A DNA stretch of 64,000 bases, from NCBI GenBank assembly GCA_013388685.1, contig JACAET010000061.1, positions 27,322-91,321 of the forward strand, written 5' to 3'. Position numbers and translations under genes: made by a program. Below, piece after piece: positions 1 to 6,520 of this stretch (within the stretch, counting starts at the first letter, position 1; each line of letters begins with the position of its first letter). Source of the stretch: Chloroflexota bacterium (lineage in GTDB: Bacteria; Chloroflexota; Anaerolineae; Anaerolineales; Villigracilaceae). The notes below the pieces were generated by a model. The model was not told the origin of the DNA. It worked only from the letters and a program-made list of their open reading frames with translations, and did not search any database.

Positions 1-75
1 GTCCGCTTTCAGGACGAGTTTGTTGTACCATTCTGCAAAGTCTTCTGCACGGGTGGGTAATTTATCTTCAGCCAT
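1..75 (-). CDS. proS: Prolyl-tRNA synthetase, N-terminal 25 codons (runs off the window)
   Basis: The reverse strand from 75 reads ATG then MAEDKLPTRAEDFAEWYNKL and continues off the left edge. The pattern of a short acidic start, then SR/TR-x-x-D-(F/Y)-x-x-WYN, is typical of the N-terminus of archaeal/eukaryote-like (ProS type 3) prolyl-tRNA synthetases, which charge tRNA-Pro with proline in the cytoplasm. Only the first 25 residues are visible, so catalytic motifs cannot be checked. It is the last visible gene of a minus-strand set (MazG-like, LOG, ProRS). The whole gap to the upstream gene is filled by an octanucleotide tandem repeat. Confidence 0.72.
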   Translation of the reverse strand, partial: MAEDKLPTRAEDFAEWYNKLVLKAD

Positions 76-88
76 TTTGTCCTCGAAT

Positions 89-152
89 GTTTTCAGGTTT
101 GCATGTTTACAGGATGAAACGTTTGAACGTTCAAACCTGCCAACTTTCCAAC
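89..152. repeat. Eight-unit degenerate octanucleotide tandem repeat between LOG gene and proS
   Basis: Eight consecutive 8-nt units start at 89, 97, 105, 113, 121, 129, 137 and 145 on the plus strand. The first five follow roughly GTTTNNAN (GTTTTCAG, GTTTGCAT, GTTTACAG and so on); the last ones drift to CTGCCAAC and TTTCCAAC. The array contains the stop codon of the LOG gene (131-133) and ends 13 bp before the proS start on the minus strand. Units five and six together form a perfect 16-bp palindrome (121-136). The phase is exact with no indel. Confidence 0.75.
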
Positions 153-670
153 GCATCTACGGCAGTTTTTACATCCTCCGCAAATTGAACCAGTTCTCGC
201 TGTGAAGCAGGGATGTAACTGTCGAATTCCTTGAAAAACTGATCGAACGTGGACTGCCAGCCGCGCCCGACCAGTATCAACGGGCTCCGGTGGCGGGACT
301 CCACGATCATGAGATTCCACGTCAGGGCGATTTCAGTCAACGTGCCCGGACCGCCCGGCAGCGCAATTGCCGCGTCGCACTCCTCGACCAGAACCTGCAG
401 CCGTTCCAGCAGGCTTTTCCTCCGCCGTTCCTCTTTCACCCAGCGATTAGGCTTGACGGGTCTCCACGCTTCGATGTCTTCGCACGTCACGCCGACGACA
501 TGCCCGCCTGCCTCATGCGCCCCGCGCGAAACCGCCTCCATCGTGCCGATGTAGCCGCCGGTTAGCACGGTATGCCCGCGCTGGGCGAGAAGCCGTCCGA
601 GGAGCATTGCCTCCTCGTAGGCTGAGTCGCCTTCCCTGGGTTGTGAGCCGCCGAATACGGAAATGTTCAT
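131..670 (-). CDS. LOG-family / TIGR00725-like nucleotide-binding protein
   Basis: A 179-aa Rossmann-type protein. The start MNISVFGGSQP and the central PGGPGTLTE motif (about residues 104-112) are the signature of the LOG/YvdD-like family, several members of which are nucleoside 5'-monophosphate phosphoribohydrolases (release of a base from NMP). The conserved Arg near the front of that fold and the PGGxGTxxE loop bind the nucleotide. Substrate here is unknown. It follows a MazG-like pyrophosphatase by only 25 bp, which suggests shared nucleotide housekeeping. No clear ribosome binding site precedes the ATG; the space is a CTG-heptad repeat that begins inside the end of the upstream gene. 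Confidence 0.8.
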   Translation of the reverse strand: MNISVFGGSQPREGDSAYEEAMLLGRLLAQRGHTVLTGGYIGTMEAVSRGAHEAGGHVVGVTCEDIEAWRPVKPNRWVKEERRRKSLLERLQVLVEECDAAIALPGGPGTLTEIALTWNLMIVESRHRSPLILVGRGWQSTFDQFFKEFDSYIPASQRELVQFAEDVKTAVDALESWQV

Positions 671-675
671 AATTC

Positions 676-706
676 CAGTAACCAGTTTCCAGTTATCAGT
701 TATCAG
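676..706. repeat. Heptanucleotide tandem repeat bridging MazG-like stop and LOG start
   Basis: On the plus strand CAG recurs at exactly 676, 683, 690, 697 and 704. Read on the coding (minus) strand this is five CTGNNNN heptads running straight up to the ATG of the LOG gene. The repeat also forms the last codons and the TGA (696-698) of the upstream MazG-like gene, so coding sequence and intergenic spacer share one repeat. Confidence 0.8.
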
Positions 707-1004
707 TGTCCCAAGTGCGGGACTTGTTCACCTCGATCTTCTTCAACACCGCCTGCTTCAGATCAACGCCCGAAACCGACGCCAGTTGCAGAAGATATAA
801 CATCACATCTGCCAGTTCGCTCCCCAGTTCCTCACGGTTGCGTATTTCGTCGGTGAACTGGAAGTGCTCGAGTATTTCAGCCGCTTCGATTGCCAGCGAA
901 ACCGCCAGATTGCGCGGCGTTTGCGGACGTTTACTCTCGGCGTCGTACCAGCCTTTCGAGCGGACGAAACGGTGCATTTCTTTGGTCAGTTGTTTGATGT
1001 CCAT
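696..1004 (-). CDS. MazG-like nucleotide pyrophosphohydrolase
   Basis: A 102-aa all-alpha protein beginning MDIKQLTKEMHRFVRSKGW. The paired acidic motifs IEAAEILEHFQF (about residues 37-48) and ELADVMLYLL (about 61-70) match the Mg2+-binding EExxE/ExxD arrangement of the MazG/RS21-C6 (dCTPase-like) superfamily, which hydrolyses (d)NTPs to (d)NMP and pyrophosphate to clean the nucleotide pool. I chose the ATG at 1004 because a GGGAG sequence lies upstream; an in-frame ATG at 1064 would put the start inside the leader just past the terminator hairpin. The exact NTP preference is not visible. The last four codons are part of a heptad repeat. Confidence 0.8.
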   Translation of the reverse strand: MDIKQLTKEMHRFVRSKGWYDAESKRPQTPRNLAVSLAIEAAEILEHFQFTDEIRNREELGSELADVMLYLLQLASVSGVDLKQAVLKKIEVNKSRTWDTDN

Positions 1005-1068
1005 TTCTATGCTCCCTCTCTTTTCGGAGTGGGGTGGGTCCGGCGCTTCGATTCCGCTCTGCACGAGA

Positions 1069-1101
1069 AATAAAAACGGCTCGCCAAGTCTGGGAGCCGT
1101 T
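1069..1101 (-). terminator. Intrinsic terminator in the leader of the MazG-like gene
   Basis: On the minus strand AACGGCTC pairs perfectly with GAGCCGTT (8 bp, 11-nt loop), followed by TTTTTATT. It lies 65 bp upstream of the MazG-like ATG, so it would cut the transcript before the gene unless read through. Confidence 0.8.
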
Positions 1102-1183
1102 CGCGGGCGTGTCGAACTGAACCTAACCAGACCAGGCAGGCTTATGGTCGCTTGCAGGGGACGGCAACGGGTTAAGCATAGAT
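1069..1183 (-). ncRNA. Candidate structured leader RNA or small RNA upstream of the MazG-like gene
   Basis: A transcript starting near 1183 would fold as follows. An outer stem pairs 1170-1176 with 1122-1128, enclosing a hairpin of 1145-1149 with 1130-1134. A second hairpin pairs 1113-1117 with 1099-1103. A terminator stem (1094-1101 with 1075-1082) is followed by a U-run. The second hairpin and the terminator share 1099-1101, so they exclude each other, as in an attenuator or riboswitch. I do not recognise it as SRP, 6S, tmRNA, RNase P or a T-box. It could equally be a free-standing sRNA. Confidence 0.45.
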
Positions 1184-1189
1184 GCGCCG

Positions 1190-1218
1190 ATTATACCTGA
1201 AAAACCTTTCTATATCAC
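1190..1218 (-). promoter_or_regulatory. Sigma-70-type promoter for the leader RNA / MazG-like operon
   Basis: On the minus strand a perfect TATAAT (1195-1190) is preceded by a 17-bp spacer and GTGATA (1218-1213), which matches 4 of 6 bases of TTGACA. Start of transcription is expected near 1183. It faces away from the CCA-enzyme gene at 1252. Confidence 0.6.
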
Positions 1219-1251
1219 GACTCGGATTACGGGTAAAATGGACTTGAACGG

Positions 1252-2541
1252 ATGAACCTCAAATCACAACTCGAATCCAGCCTGACCTCGGACCAACTCC
1301 GTATCCTGCGCCTGATTGCCGACGAAGCCTCCCAAACCGGACTGCCGCTCTACATCGTCGGCGGCTCCGTGCGTGACCTGATCCTGGGCGCCGCCATCAA
1401 AGACCTTGATCTCACCGTCGAAGGGGATGCCATCGCGCTGGCGCGCGTCCTGGCGAAGCGGCACGGCGGCAGAGTCACCCCGCACTCCAAATTCGGCACT
1501 GCCAAATGGTTCCTGCCGAAGGAACTGCGGACCGAAACCTCCGAAACCCTCGATCTCATCTCCGCGCGTTCTGAAACCTACAAACATCCCGCCGCCCTGC
1601 CCACCGTCAAACCGGGCAGTATGGACGACGACATCCGCCGCCGCGATTTCACCATCAACGCCCTTGCCGTCCGCCTCGACGGCGCAAACTTTGGTGAACT
1701 GCGCGACGACCTCGGCGGCATGGATGATTTGAAGCGGGGCATTGTCCGTGCCTTGCATGCCAGATCGTTTATTGATGACCCCACCCGCATGTACCGCGCC
1801 GTCCGTTACGCCGAACGGTATGGCTTCAAAATCGCCGAGGAAACGCTGGCATTAATTCCTGCCGCCCGCCCGCTGATCGAAAAACTCTCCGCCCAGCGCA
1901 TCCGCCGCGAACTCGACCTGATCCTCGAAGAATGGAACGCCGCAGCCGTTCTCGCCCGCCTTGCCGACCTGAACCTGCTCCGGCCCATTCACCCCGAGCT
2001 GACATTCGACCCCTCCATGCAGGAGCGGCTTGCAAACCTGCATACCTACCGCGGCTTACAACATCTCTCCCCCCGGAACGTGACAGAAGGCGAACGGATG
2101 CGCAATTCTGATCTCGGCTGGTTGCTGTGGCTCATGTCCCTTTCGCAGGAGCAGGTGTCGGCGTTGAATGACCGCCTCCATTTCACCGCGGATCTGCTTG
2201 CCTCATTGTTTGCCGTCTCGAATCTATACGTCGTCCAAACTTCCTTTGTTGGGTTGAAGCCGAGTCAATGCGTGGAGCGGCTGGAGTCCTACCCGATTGC
2301 CGCAGTGGAAGCGGCGGGATACGCCGCAAACGACCCGCGCGTGAAGGAATGTTTCGACGAGTACATCTCGAAATGGCGCTACATCAAGCCGCATACCACC
2401 GGCAACGACTTGAAAACCCTCGGCGTCGAGCCGGGACCGCAATACGCTGTCGTCCTGTGCCGCCTGCGCAACGCCTGGCTGGATGGGGAAGTGAAGACGG
2501 ATGAGGAAGAAAAATCGCTTTTGAGGGATTTGCTTGCATGA
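1252..2541 (+). CDS. CCA tRNA nucleotidyltransferase / poly(A) polymerase family
   Basis: A 429-aa class II nucleotidyltransferase. Near residues 36-44 is GGSVRDLILG, then DLDLTVEGD (about 53-61) with the two catalytic aspartates that bind Mg2+, then RRRDFTINALAV (about 128-139), all diagnostic of the CCA-adding/PcnB family. It should add or repair the CCA 3' end of tRNAs from CTP and ATP. No HD phosphohydrolase tail is apparent. Some bacteria split CC- and A-adding between paralogues and this cannot be told here. Its TGA overlaps the next ATG as ATGA (2538-2541), so the phosphatase is translationally coupled. Confidence 0.88.
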   Translation: MNLKSQLESSLTSDQLRILRLIADEASQTGLPLYIVGGSVRDLILGAAIKDLDLTVEGDAIALARVLAKRHGGRVTPHSKFGTAKWFLPKELRTETSETLDLISARSETYKHPAALPTVKPGSMDDDIRRRDFTINALAVRLDGANFGELRDDLGGMDDLKRGIVRALHARSFIDDPTRMYRAVRYAERYGFKIAEETLALIPAARPLIEKLSAQRIRRELDLILEEWNAAAVLARLADLNLLRPIHPELTFDPSMQERLANLHTYRGLQHLSPRNVTEGERMRNSDLGWLLWLMSLSQEQVSALNDRLHFTADLLASLFAVSNLYVVQTSFVGLKPSQCVERLESYPIAAVEAAGYAANDPRVKECFDEYISKWRYIKPHTTGNDLKTLGVEPGPQYAVVLCRLRNAWLDGEVKTDEEEKSLLRDLLA

Positions 2542-3308
2542 ACCTCCAACCCTACCTCGACTTTGCACGACAACTTGCCTGTGATGCGGGAAAACTCACG
2601 CTCGAATACTTCGACAAAAGCATCCGGCACGACATGAAAGCGGATGAAACGCCTGTCACCGCCGCAGACCGGGCGGCGGAGGAATTCATCCGCCGTGCGA
2701 TCGAGCAGAAATACCCAAGTCATGCCATTGTGGGGGAGGAGTATGGTGAGAAGGCGGGCGAGGGGAAGCCTTTTCGCTGGATCATTGACCCCATTGATGG
2801 TACGAAGTCCTTCATCAAAGGTGTACCGCTCTATTCGGTGTTGATCGGGCTGGAAATCGAGGGTGTTTCGCGCGTGGGGGCGGCATGTTTCCCCGCGCTG
2901 GACCGGATTCTCTATGCGGCAGACGGGCTGGGCGCATGGTGTAATGAAACGCGTGTGCATGTTTCCGAAATCAGTGAAATGAGGAAAGCGGTGTTCACGT
3001 TCACCAGTTGGTCGGGGTTTCGTACGCGCACGAGACTCGACGTGTTCGAGAGTCTGCACCGCGCCTGCTTCATCGGTCGCGGTTGGGGCGACGCCTATGG
3101 AATTTATCTGGTCGCAACGGGACGCGCGGAGATTCACATCGAGCCGTCCGTCGCATTGTGGGATGTGGCGCCTTTCCCGCCAATTTTCCGCGAAGCAGGC
3201 GGCTACTTCGGTTCGTGGGGCGGGGACGAAGGTCATACTCACGGGGAGGCATTGGCAATTAATGCCGCCCTCGCGCCCAAGGTCCTTGAATTGACGCGGC
3301 GGGTGTAG
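2538..3308 (+). CDS. Inositol-monophosphatase-family phosphatase (HisN-like histidinol-phosphatase)
   Basis: A 256-aa member of the Li+-sensitive Mg2+-dependent phosphatase family. Visible are GEEYGE (about 68-73), the metal-binding DPIDGTKSF (about 88-96) and a late WDVAPFPPIFREAGG block (about 211-225). The ending of the WD motif and the length resemble histidinol-phosphate phosphatases (HisN) more than CysQ or SuhB, but substrate assignment is an inference. No other histidine genes are in the window. It starts within the ATGA overlap with the CCA-enzyme gene. Confidence 0.82.
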   Translation: MNLQPYLDFARQLACDAGKLTLEYFDKSIRHDMKADETPVTAADRAAEEFIRRAIEQKYPSHAIVGEEYGEKAGEGKPFRWIIDPIDGTKSFIKGVPLYSVLIGLEIEGVSRVGAACFPALDRILYAADGLGAWCNETRVHVSEISEMRKAVFTFTSWSGFRTRTRLDVFESLHRACFIGRGWGDAYGIYLVATGRAEIHIEPSVALWDVAPFPPIFREAGGYFGSWGGDEGHTHGEALAINAALAPKVLELTRRV

Positions 3309-3318
3309 AACCTCCTGC

Positions 3319-3324
3319 TATAAT
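3319..3324 (+). promoter_or_regulatory. -10 box ahead of the DUF2726 gene
   Basis: A perfect TATAAT sits 17 bp before the chosen ATG at 3341. An upstream TTGACG (3291-3296) is 22 bp away, too far for a standard pairing, so the -35 is uncertain. Because the earlier in-frame ATG (3323) lies inside this box, it was rejected as the start. Confidence 0.45.
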
Positions 3325-3340
3325 GGATTGGGAAATTCAA

Positions 3341-3940
3341 ATGTCCGAACATAAAACGCCGCTCAAATCCCTCGATTGGCCCTACCGCCTGCGGGAGCCT
3401 TTCCTCTCCACGCCTGAGTTGGCGTTGTTGCGCGTCCTGCAGAGCATGGCGCGCGGGCATTATGTGATCTGTCCGAAGGTGGCGCTCAATGATATTTTCT
3501 ACATTGTCCGCCCGAACGAGAATGTCCACTTCTTCAACAAATTTTTCCGCAAGCATGTGGATTTTTTGCTCTGCGAACCCGAAAAATTCAAGCCAGCCAT
3601 CGGCGTGGAATTGGTGAAGCCCATCGCCCGCAACGAAACGCGCGAAACCGATCAGTTCATGGAGGACCTCTTCCTGAGCGCAGGGCTTCCTTTGGTACAT
3701 GTCCCTTCCAGTGACTCCTACTCGGAAGACGACCTCGAAGAATTGATCAAACTTGCCGTCCTGAAGGTGCGGGAGATGCGCCCGCTTCGCGCCTCGACTG
3801 AAACGGACTCAGTCCCGATGTGCCCTGTCTGCGGCAGGATGATGGTCCTGCGCATCCATCGCAGCGGACCCAAAACAGGGAAGAAGTACTACGGTTGCAT
3901 GGACAGCCCCAAATGCAGCGGGGTGGTGGAAATCGGCTGA
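3341..3940 (+). CDS. DUF2726-type protein with C-terminal topoisomerase zinc finger
   Basis: About 199 aa. Residues 20-140 match the DUF2726 layout: FLSTPELALLRVLQ, CPKVALNDIF, then VDFLLCEPEKFKPAIGVEL, an endonuclease-like alpha/beta fold. The C-terminus carries CPVCGRMMVLR...YYGCMDSPKCSGVVEI, a four-cysteine zinc finger of the kind found at the end of topoisomerase I. That pairing suggests a nucleic-acid-binding, possibly nuclease-related protein. No function has been proven for the family. The ATG at 3341 (MSEHKTPLKSL) is preferred because the longer start overlaps the -10 box. Confidence 0.75.
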   Translation: MSEHKTPLKSLDWPYRLREPFLSTPELALLRVLQSMARGHYVICPKVALNDIFYIVRPNENVHFFNKFFRKHVDFLLCEPEKFKPAIGVELVKPIARNETRETDQFMEDLFLSAGLPLVHVPSSDSYSEDDLEELIKLAVLKVREMRPLRASTETDSVPMCPVCGRMMVLRIHRSGPKTGKKYYGCMDSPKCSGVVEIG

Positions 3941-3947
3941 CTGTATT

Positions 3948-4853
3948 TCAAGCGTAATGTCTTTTCAATTCGGAGGCGTACCTTGCACCGACGAGGTCCC
4001 GATTCTGCTTCAGCCAATCTCTGAACATGATTTTGCCGCGCGGCGGTTCCTTCGAGACCAGCAGGTTTGCCATCAAGCCGTCCACTTCCTCGGGGGTGAG
4101 GACGACATCTCTCACGAACAGGCTGATGAATTGCGCCGCCAACAGCGCCAGCCGCGGCGGGACGGAGATCAATAACCGCTTTGCGCCGATGGTCTCGCCG
4201 ACCAATTGCACCAGTTCCTTGAACGTGTATGAATCGGGTCCAACGGCGTCAATGATGTAATCTTCCCTGCTATACACCGCCTCCACAGCCAGATCTGCCA
4301 AATCCTCCACATGCACGGGCTGAATCCCATACGACCCGTCGCCGGGGATGAAAAAGACGGGAAAATGACGCAAAAGAAATGCGATGTTATTGATGAGAAT
4401 GTCCTCTCCGCCGCCGACCAGCACGGTAGGGCGCAGGATGGCATACGAAAGCCCCGACTCGAGAATCGCCTGCTCATTTGCCGCTTTGCCCCAGTAATAG
4501 GGCAGATGCGACTCCGCCGACGGGTTGGCAATGCTGATATGCACAATTCGCCTCACCCCTGCGGCTTTGGCGGCATGGACCAGTTTCCGTGTATTCTCCA
4601 CGGCGCGCGGCTGGGTATTTTCGCCCTTGTCGAATCGCACCCAATACGTGTTCACCAGCACGTCCGCTCCCCGCAGCGACTCCGTCATGCCTGCCTCGTT
4701 GAAATCCAGCGGATAGGCTTTGACCCGTCCGTTGAACGGGTCTGGACGGTTGGGGTGATTGGTCAGCGTGATGACCTCCTCGCCTCGAGCCAGCAACCGC
4801 TTCGCAATGTACTTGCCCGAATAACTGAATGCGCCTGTTACTGCAATTTTCAT
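3948..4853 (-). CDS. NmrA-like / NDUFA9-like NAD(P)-binding oxidoreductase
   Basis: About 301 aa starting MKIAVTGAFSYSGKYIAKRLL, where the GAFSYSGKY loop is the dinucleotide-binding glycine motif of atypical short-chain dehydrogenases. A mid-protein YYWGKAANE carries the Tyr-x3-Lys-like pair (about residues 127-135). It is probably a quinone- or sugar-related reductase/isomerase-like protein of the complex I NDUFA9 type; substrate is unknown. The ATG at 4853 has an AAGAGG ribosome site; a GTG at 4868 overlaps the stop of the regulator upstream (GTGA). The two genes form one operon, so the regulator likely controls both. Confidence 0.78.
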   Translation of the reverse strand: MKIAVTGAFSYSGKYIAKRLLARGEEVITLTNHPNRPDPFNGRVKAYPLDFNEAGMTESLRGADVLVNTYWVRFDKGENTQPRAVENTRKLVHAAKAAGVRRIVHISIANPSAESHLPYYWGKAANEQAILESGLSYAILRPTVLVGGGEDILINNIAFLLRHFPVFFIPGDGSYGIQPVHVEDLADLAVEAVYSREDYIIDAVGPDSYTFKELVQLVGETIGAKRLLISVPPRLALLAAQFISLFVRDVVLTPEEVDGLMANLLVSKEPPRGKIMFRDWLKQNRDLVGARYASELKRHYA

Positions 4854-4864
4854 TTTGCCTCTTT

Positions 4865-5389
4865 TCACTTCAAAACGCTCAGAATCTTTGTCACATTCGA
4901 AAGACCCAAACTCTCCAGCCGAATGACCGCCTTCGCCAGGCTGTCAATCGCATCGAAAAACTCCTGCAGCGCCTTCACCCGCTCATAGACAAAATTCCAC
5001 TCTTCGTCTTCCACCCAATTTGCCTCCAGCGCCGTCAATGTCTCCTTCACAGAGCGCACGGCACGGTCGAATTCCGAATTCTGCCGTTCCTGCAAAATCG
5101 AACGGATGGCGGCGTAAAAATCCGTCTCGGCGGTGTAATAATCCTTGCGGTCGCCCAGTTTGGTGGAGCGATGTACCAGCCCCATCCGTGCCAGCGTGCG
5201 CACCTCCGTACTGACCGCCCCCTTCGTCAAGCCCGTCCGCTCCACAATCTCATCGAGCGACAGGGCAGTGGGGGAGAGATAGAGCACGGCAAAGATGGCG
5301 CCCATCCCCTTGGGGAAGCCCCAAAAGCGGCTGATCTGGCTCAAGCCTTCCGTAAAATCCTTTTTGATTTGGGTGAGGGTCTCTGTCAT
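4865..5389 (-). CDS. GbsR-type (MarR superfamily) transcriptional regulator
   Basis: A 174-aa winged-helix protein. The segment FWGFPKGMGAIFAVLYLSP followed by LSLDEIVERTGLTKGAVSTE (about residues 23-62) is characteristic of GbsR-like regulators, with a long C-terminal helical part likely for dimerisation. It is predicted to bind the palindrome at 5411-5428, which covers its own transcription start, and so to repress its own operon with the oxidoreductase. The ligand is unknown; GbsR in Bacillus senses choline, but that role cannot be transferred from sequence alone. Confidence 0.8.
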   Translation of the reverse strand: MTETLTQIKKDFTEGLSQISRFWGFPKGMGAIFAVLYLSPTALSLDEIVERTGLTKGAVSTEVRTLARMGLVHRSTKLGDRKDYYTAETDFYAAIRSILQERQNSEFDRAVRSVKETLTALEANWVEDEEWNFVYERVKALQEFFDAIDSLAKAVIRLESLGLSNVTKILSVLK

Positions 5390-5410
5390 AGGTCTTCTTT
5401 TGTTTTGTAT

Positions 5411-5428
5411 GTTTAGTAAATACTAAAC
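5411..5428. promoter_or_regulatory. Operator palindrome for the GbsR-type regulator
   Basis: GTTTAGTA AA TACTAAAC is a perfect 8-bp inverted repeat with 2-bp centre. It lies directly downstream of the -10 box on the minus strand and covers the expected start of transcription (near 5424), a position suited to autorepression. Confidence 0.65.
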
Positions 5429-5430
5429 GA

Positions 5431-5459
5431 AATATACAATATGAGGCGCTATCTGTCAA
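5431..5459 (-). promoter_or_regulatory. Promoter of the GbsR-type regulator operon
   Basis: On the minus strand TTGACA (5459-5454) and TATATT (5436-5431) are separated by exactly 17 bp: a perfect -35 and a 5/6 -10 element. Confidence 0.75.
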
Positions 5460-5633
5460 GGCACCGCGATTTGCGCGTAGGCAATAAGTTATATGAGATG
5501 GATGTGGGTGTTTATTGGGCTTTACGGACTTGGCACCTTGGATACTTGACAACCAAGCCGCCCGCTTCACTCCTACGGGACGGCTGATTCTGCTTCGGAT
5601 GGCTGATTCTCCCTCCATGCTATTTCTGATTAC

Positions 5634-5728
5634 AAATCATCTCAAAAATGTCGCCCTGAGCCATTGCCAGCGGATAAATCCGCCGGCTACGCCCACAAAG
5701 TCGGCTAAAACCGACTGCCAGCCCGCTT
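5634..5728 (+). repeat. Dispersed repeat, copy A (inverted copy at 60512-60593)
   Basis: This stretch matches the reverse complement of 60512-60593 nearly throughout: the ends agree, with two substitutions, one single-base indel and an 11-bp insertion in this copy near 5682. It includes two internal palindromes, one built on GTCGG...CCGAC. No ORF is shared. It looks like a small non-coding interspersed element. Confidence 0.85.
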
Positions 5729-5758
5729 ATGAACTGCACTTTCGCCAATTTTGTTTAA

Positions 5759-5806
5759 CCGCCATATATGGTGGCAGGAAAAGCGTCAAAGCACCAAATA
5801 TGGCGG
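5759..5806. repeat. Inverted repeat around CCGCCATAT
   Basis: The arm ACCGCCATATATGGTG (5759-5774) is mirrored by CACCAAATATGGCGG (5790-5805) with a spacer of about 15 bp. The left arm is also a near-palindrome in itself, so it may fold as a cruciform. Confidence 0.55.
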
Positions 5807-5959
5807 CTTTCTCCCCGAAAATTTCGCATAAACCATAAAAAGGCGAAACTACAGGAAAATTAACAAATAAGTACCGTAACCACATAGTTGGCGCTGCCGA
5901 AGGCGTCTAACGCCAACAGGCGCATTAGAGAACGCGCCCTGCGCTTCGACCGACTCTTT

Positions 5960-6520
5960 TTATGGAGCGGTGTAGAACAACCGAAACAGTTCTTCTCCCG
6001 TTTTTTCGCCTGCCGTTTCGAAATATCCCTGAATGGGCACACGGAAGGCGATGGCTTCGGCTGCGCTTTTCTCGAACCTGAATTCGACAAACCCTGGTTG
6101 TGGTCCTGCCAGGTTTTCGGGCGGGATGCCGTCCACTACCAGCATGACTTCATAGATCCAGTCGCCGAATGTTTCGTAATCGTCCAGGCGTTCGACAGGC
6201 ACGGTGACGTAGAAGTCGGTTTGCATGGGGAGGAAGCGGACGATTTGCCCGTCGCTGCCGAGGCAGTTTTCGCCGTAGGCTGTGGCGTGTGAGGTGGAGT
6301 TGGGGATGAGCGATTGGATCATCCAGTCGAATTGGGCGGTGAGGTCGGGGAGGTTTTGCGTTGCCCATTGGTAGCCGCATGGAATGGAGGATGTATCCTG
6401 TGTAAGCGGCGGGGCAGTCTCGGTGGGGATTTGGGGCGACAAAGGCTGAGGCGTGGATAAAGCCGCTGAGCACGCGCCCAGGATGAGGGTCAGAAAGAGA
6501 AGCGTGAGTTTTGTCTTCAC
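5960..6520 (-). CDS. Uncharacterised lipoprotein
   Basis: A 186-aa protein with a lipoprotein signal: MKTKL, hydrophobic TLLFLTLIL, then the lipobox LGAC with Cys16 as the lipidated residue. A Thr/Pro-rich linker (about 20-45) follows, then a globular domain with two further cysteines (in IPCGYQW and GENCLGSD) that could form a disulfide. I do not recognise the domain. The start is a GTG at 6520 overlapping the TGA of the M20 hydrolase gene, so translation is likely coupled and expression depends on that gene. Confidence 0.72.
   Translation of the reverse strand: MKTKLTLLFLTLILGACSAALSTPQPLSPQIPTETAPPLTQDTSSIPCGYQWATQNLPDLTAQFDWMIQSLIPNSTSHATAYGENCLGSDGQIVRFLPMQTDFYVTVPVERLDDYETFGDWIYEVMLVVDGIPPENLAGPQPGFVEFRFEKSAAEAIAFRVPIQGYFETAGEKTGEELFRLFYTAP

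Larger units (their letters stand above)
5460..5959. other. Gene-free, repeat-rich region
   Basis: About 500 bp with no convincing gene. It holds a dispersed repeat (5634-5728), a long inverted repeat (5759-5806) and short GC-rich palindromes (for instance around 5895-5940). An open frame at 5515-5838 covers these repeats but has no ribosome site and no recognisable protein features, so it is not called as a gene. Confidence 0.6.

Noticed and set aside
1069..1183. Leader RNA as SRP RNA or 6S RNA
   Set aside because: It lacks the SRP GGAA-tetraloop/GAAGCA motif and the long symmetric hairpin of 6S RNA; terminator placement suits attenuation better.
5515..5838. 107-codon open frame in the gene-free region
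   Set aside because: It spans the dispersed repeat and a long inverted repeat, has no ribosome site, and shows no protein-like composition.
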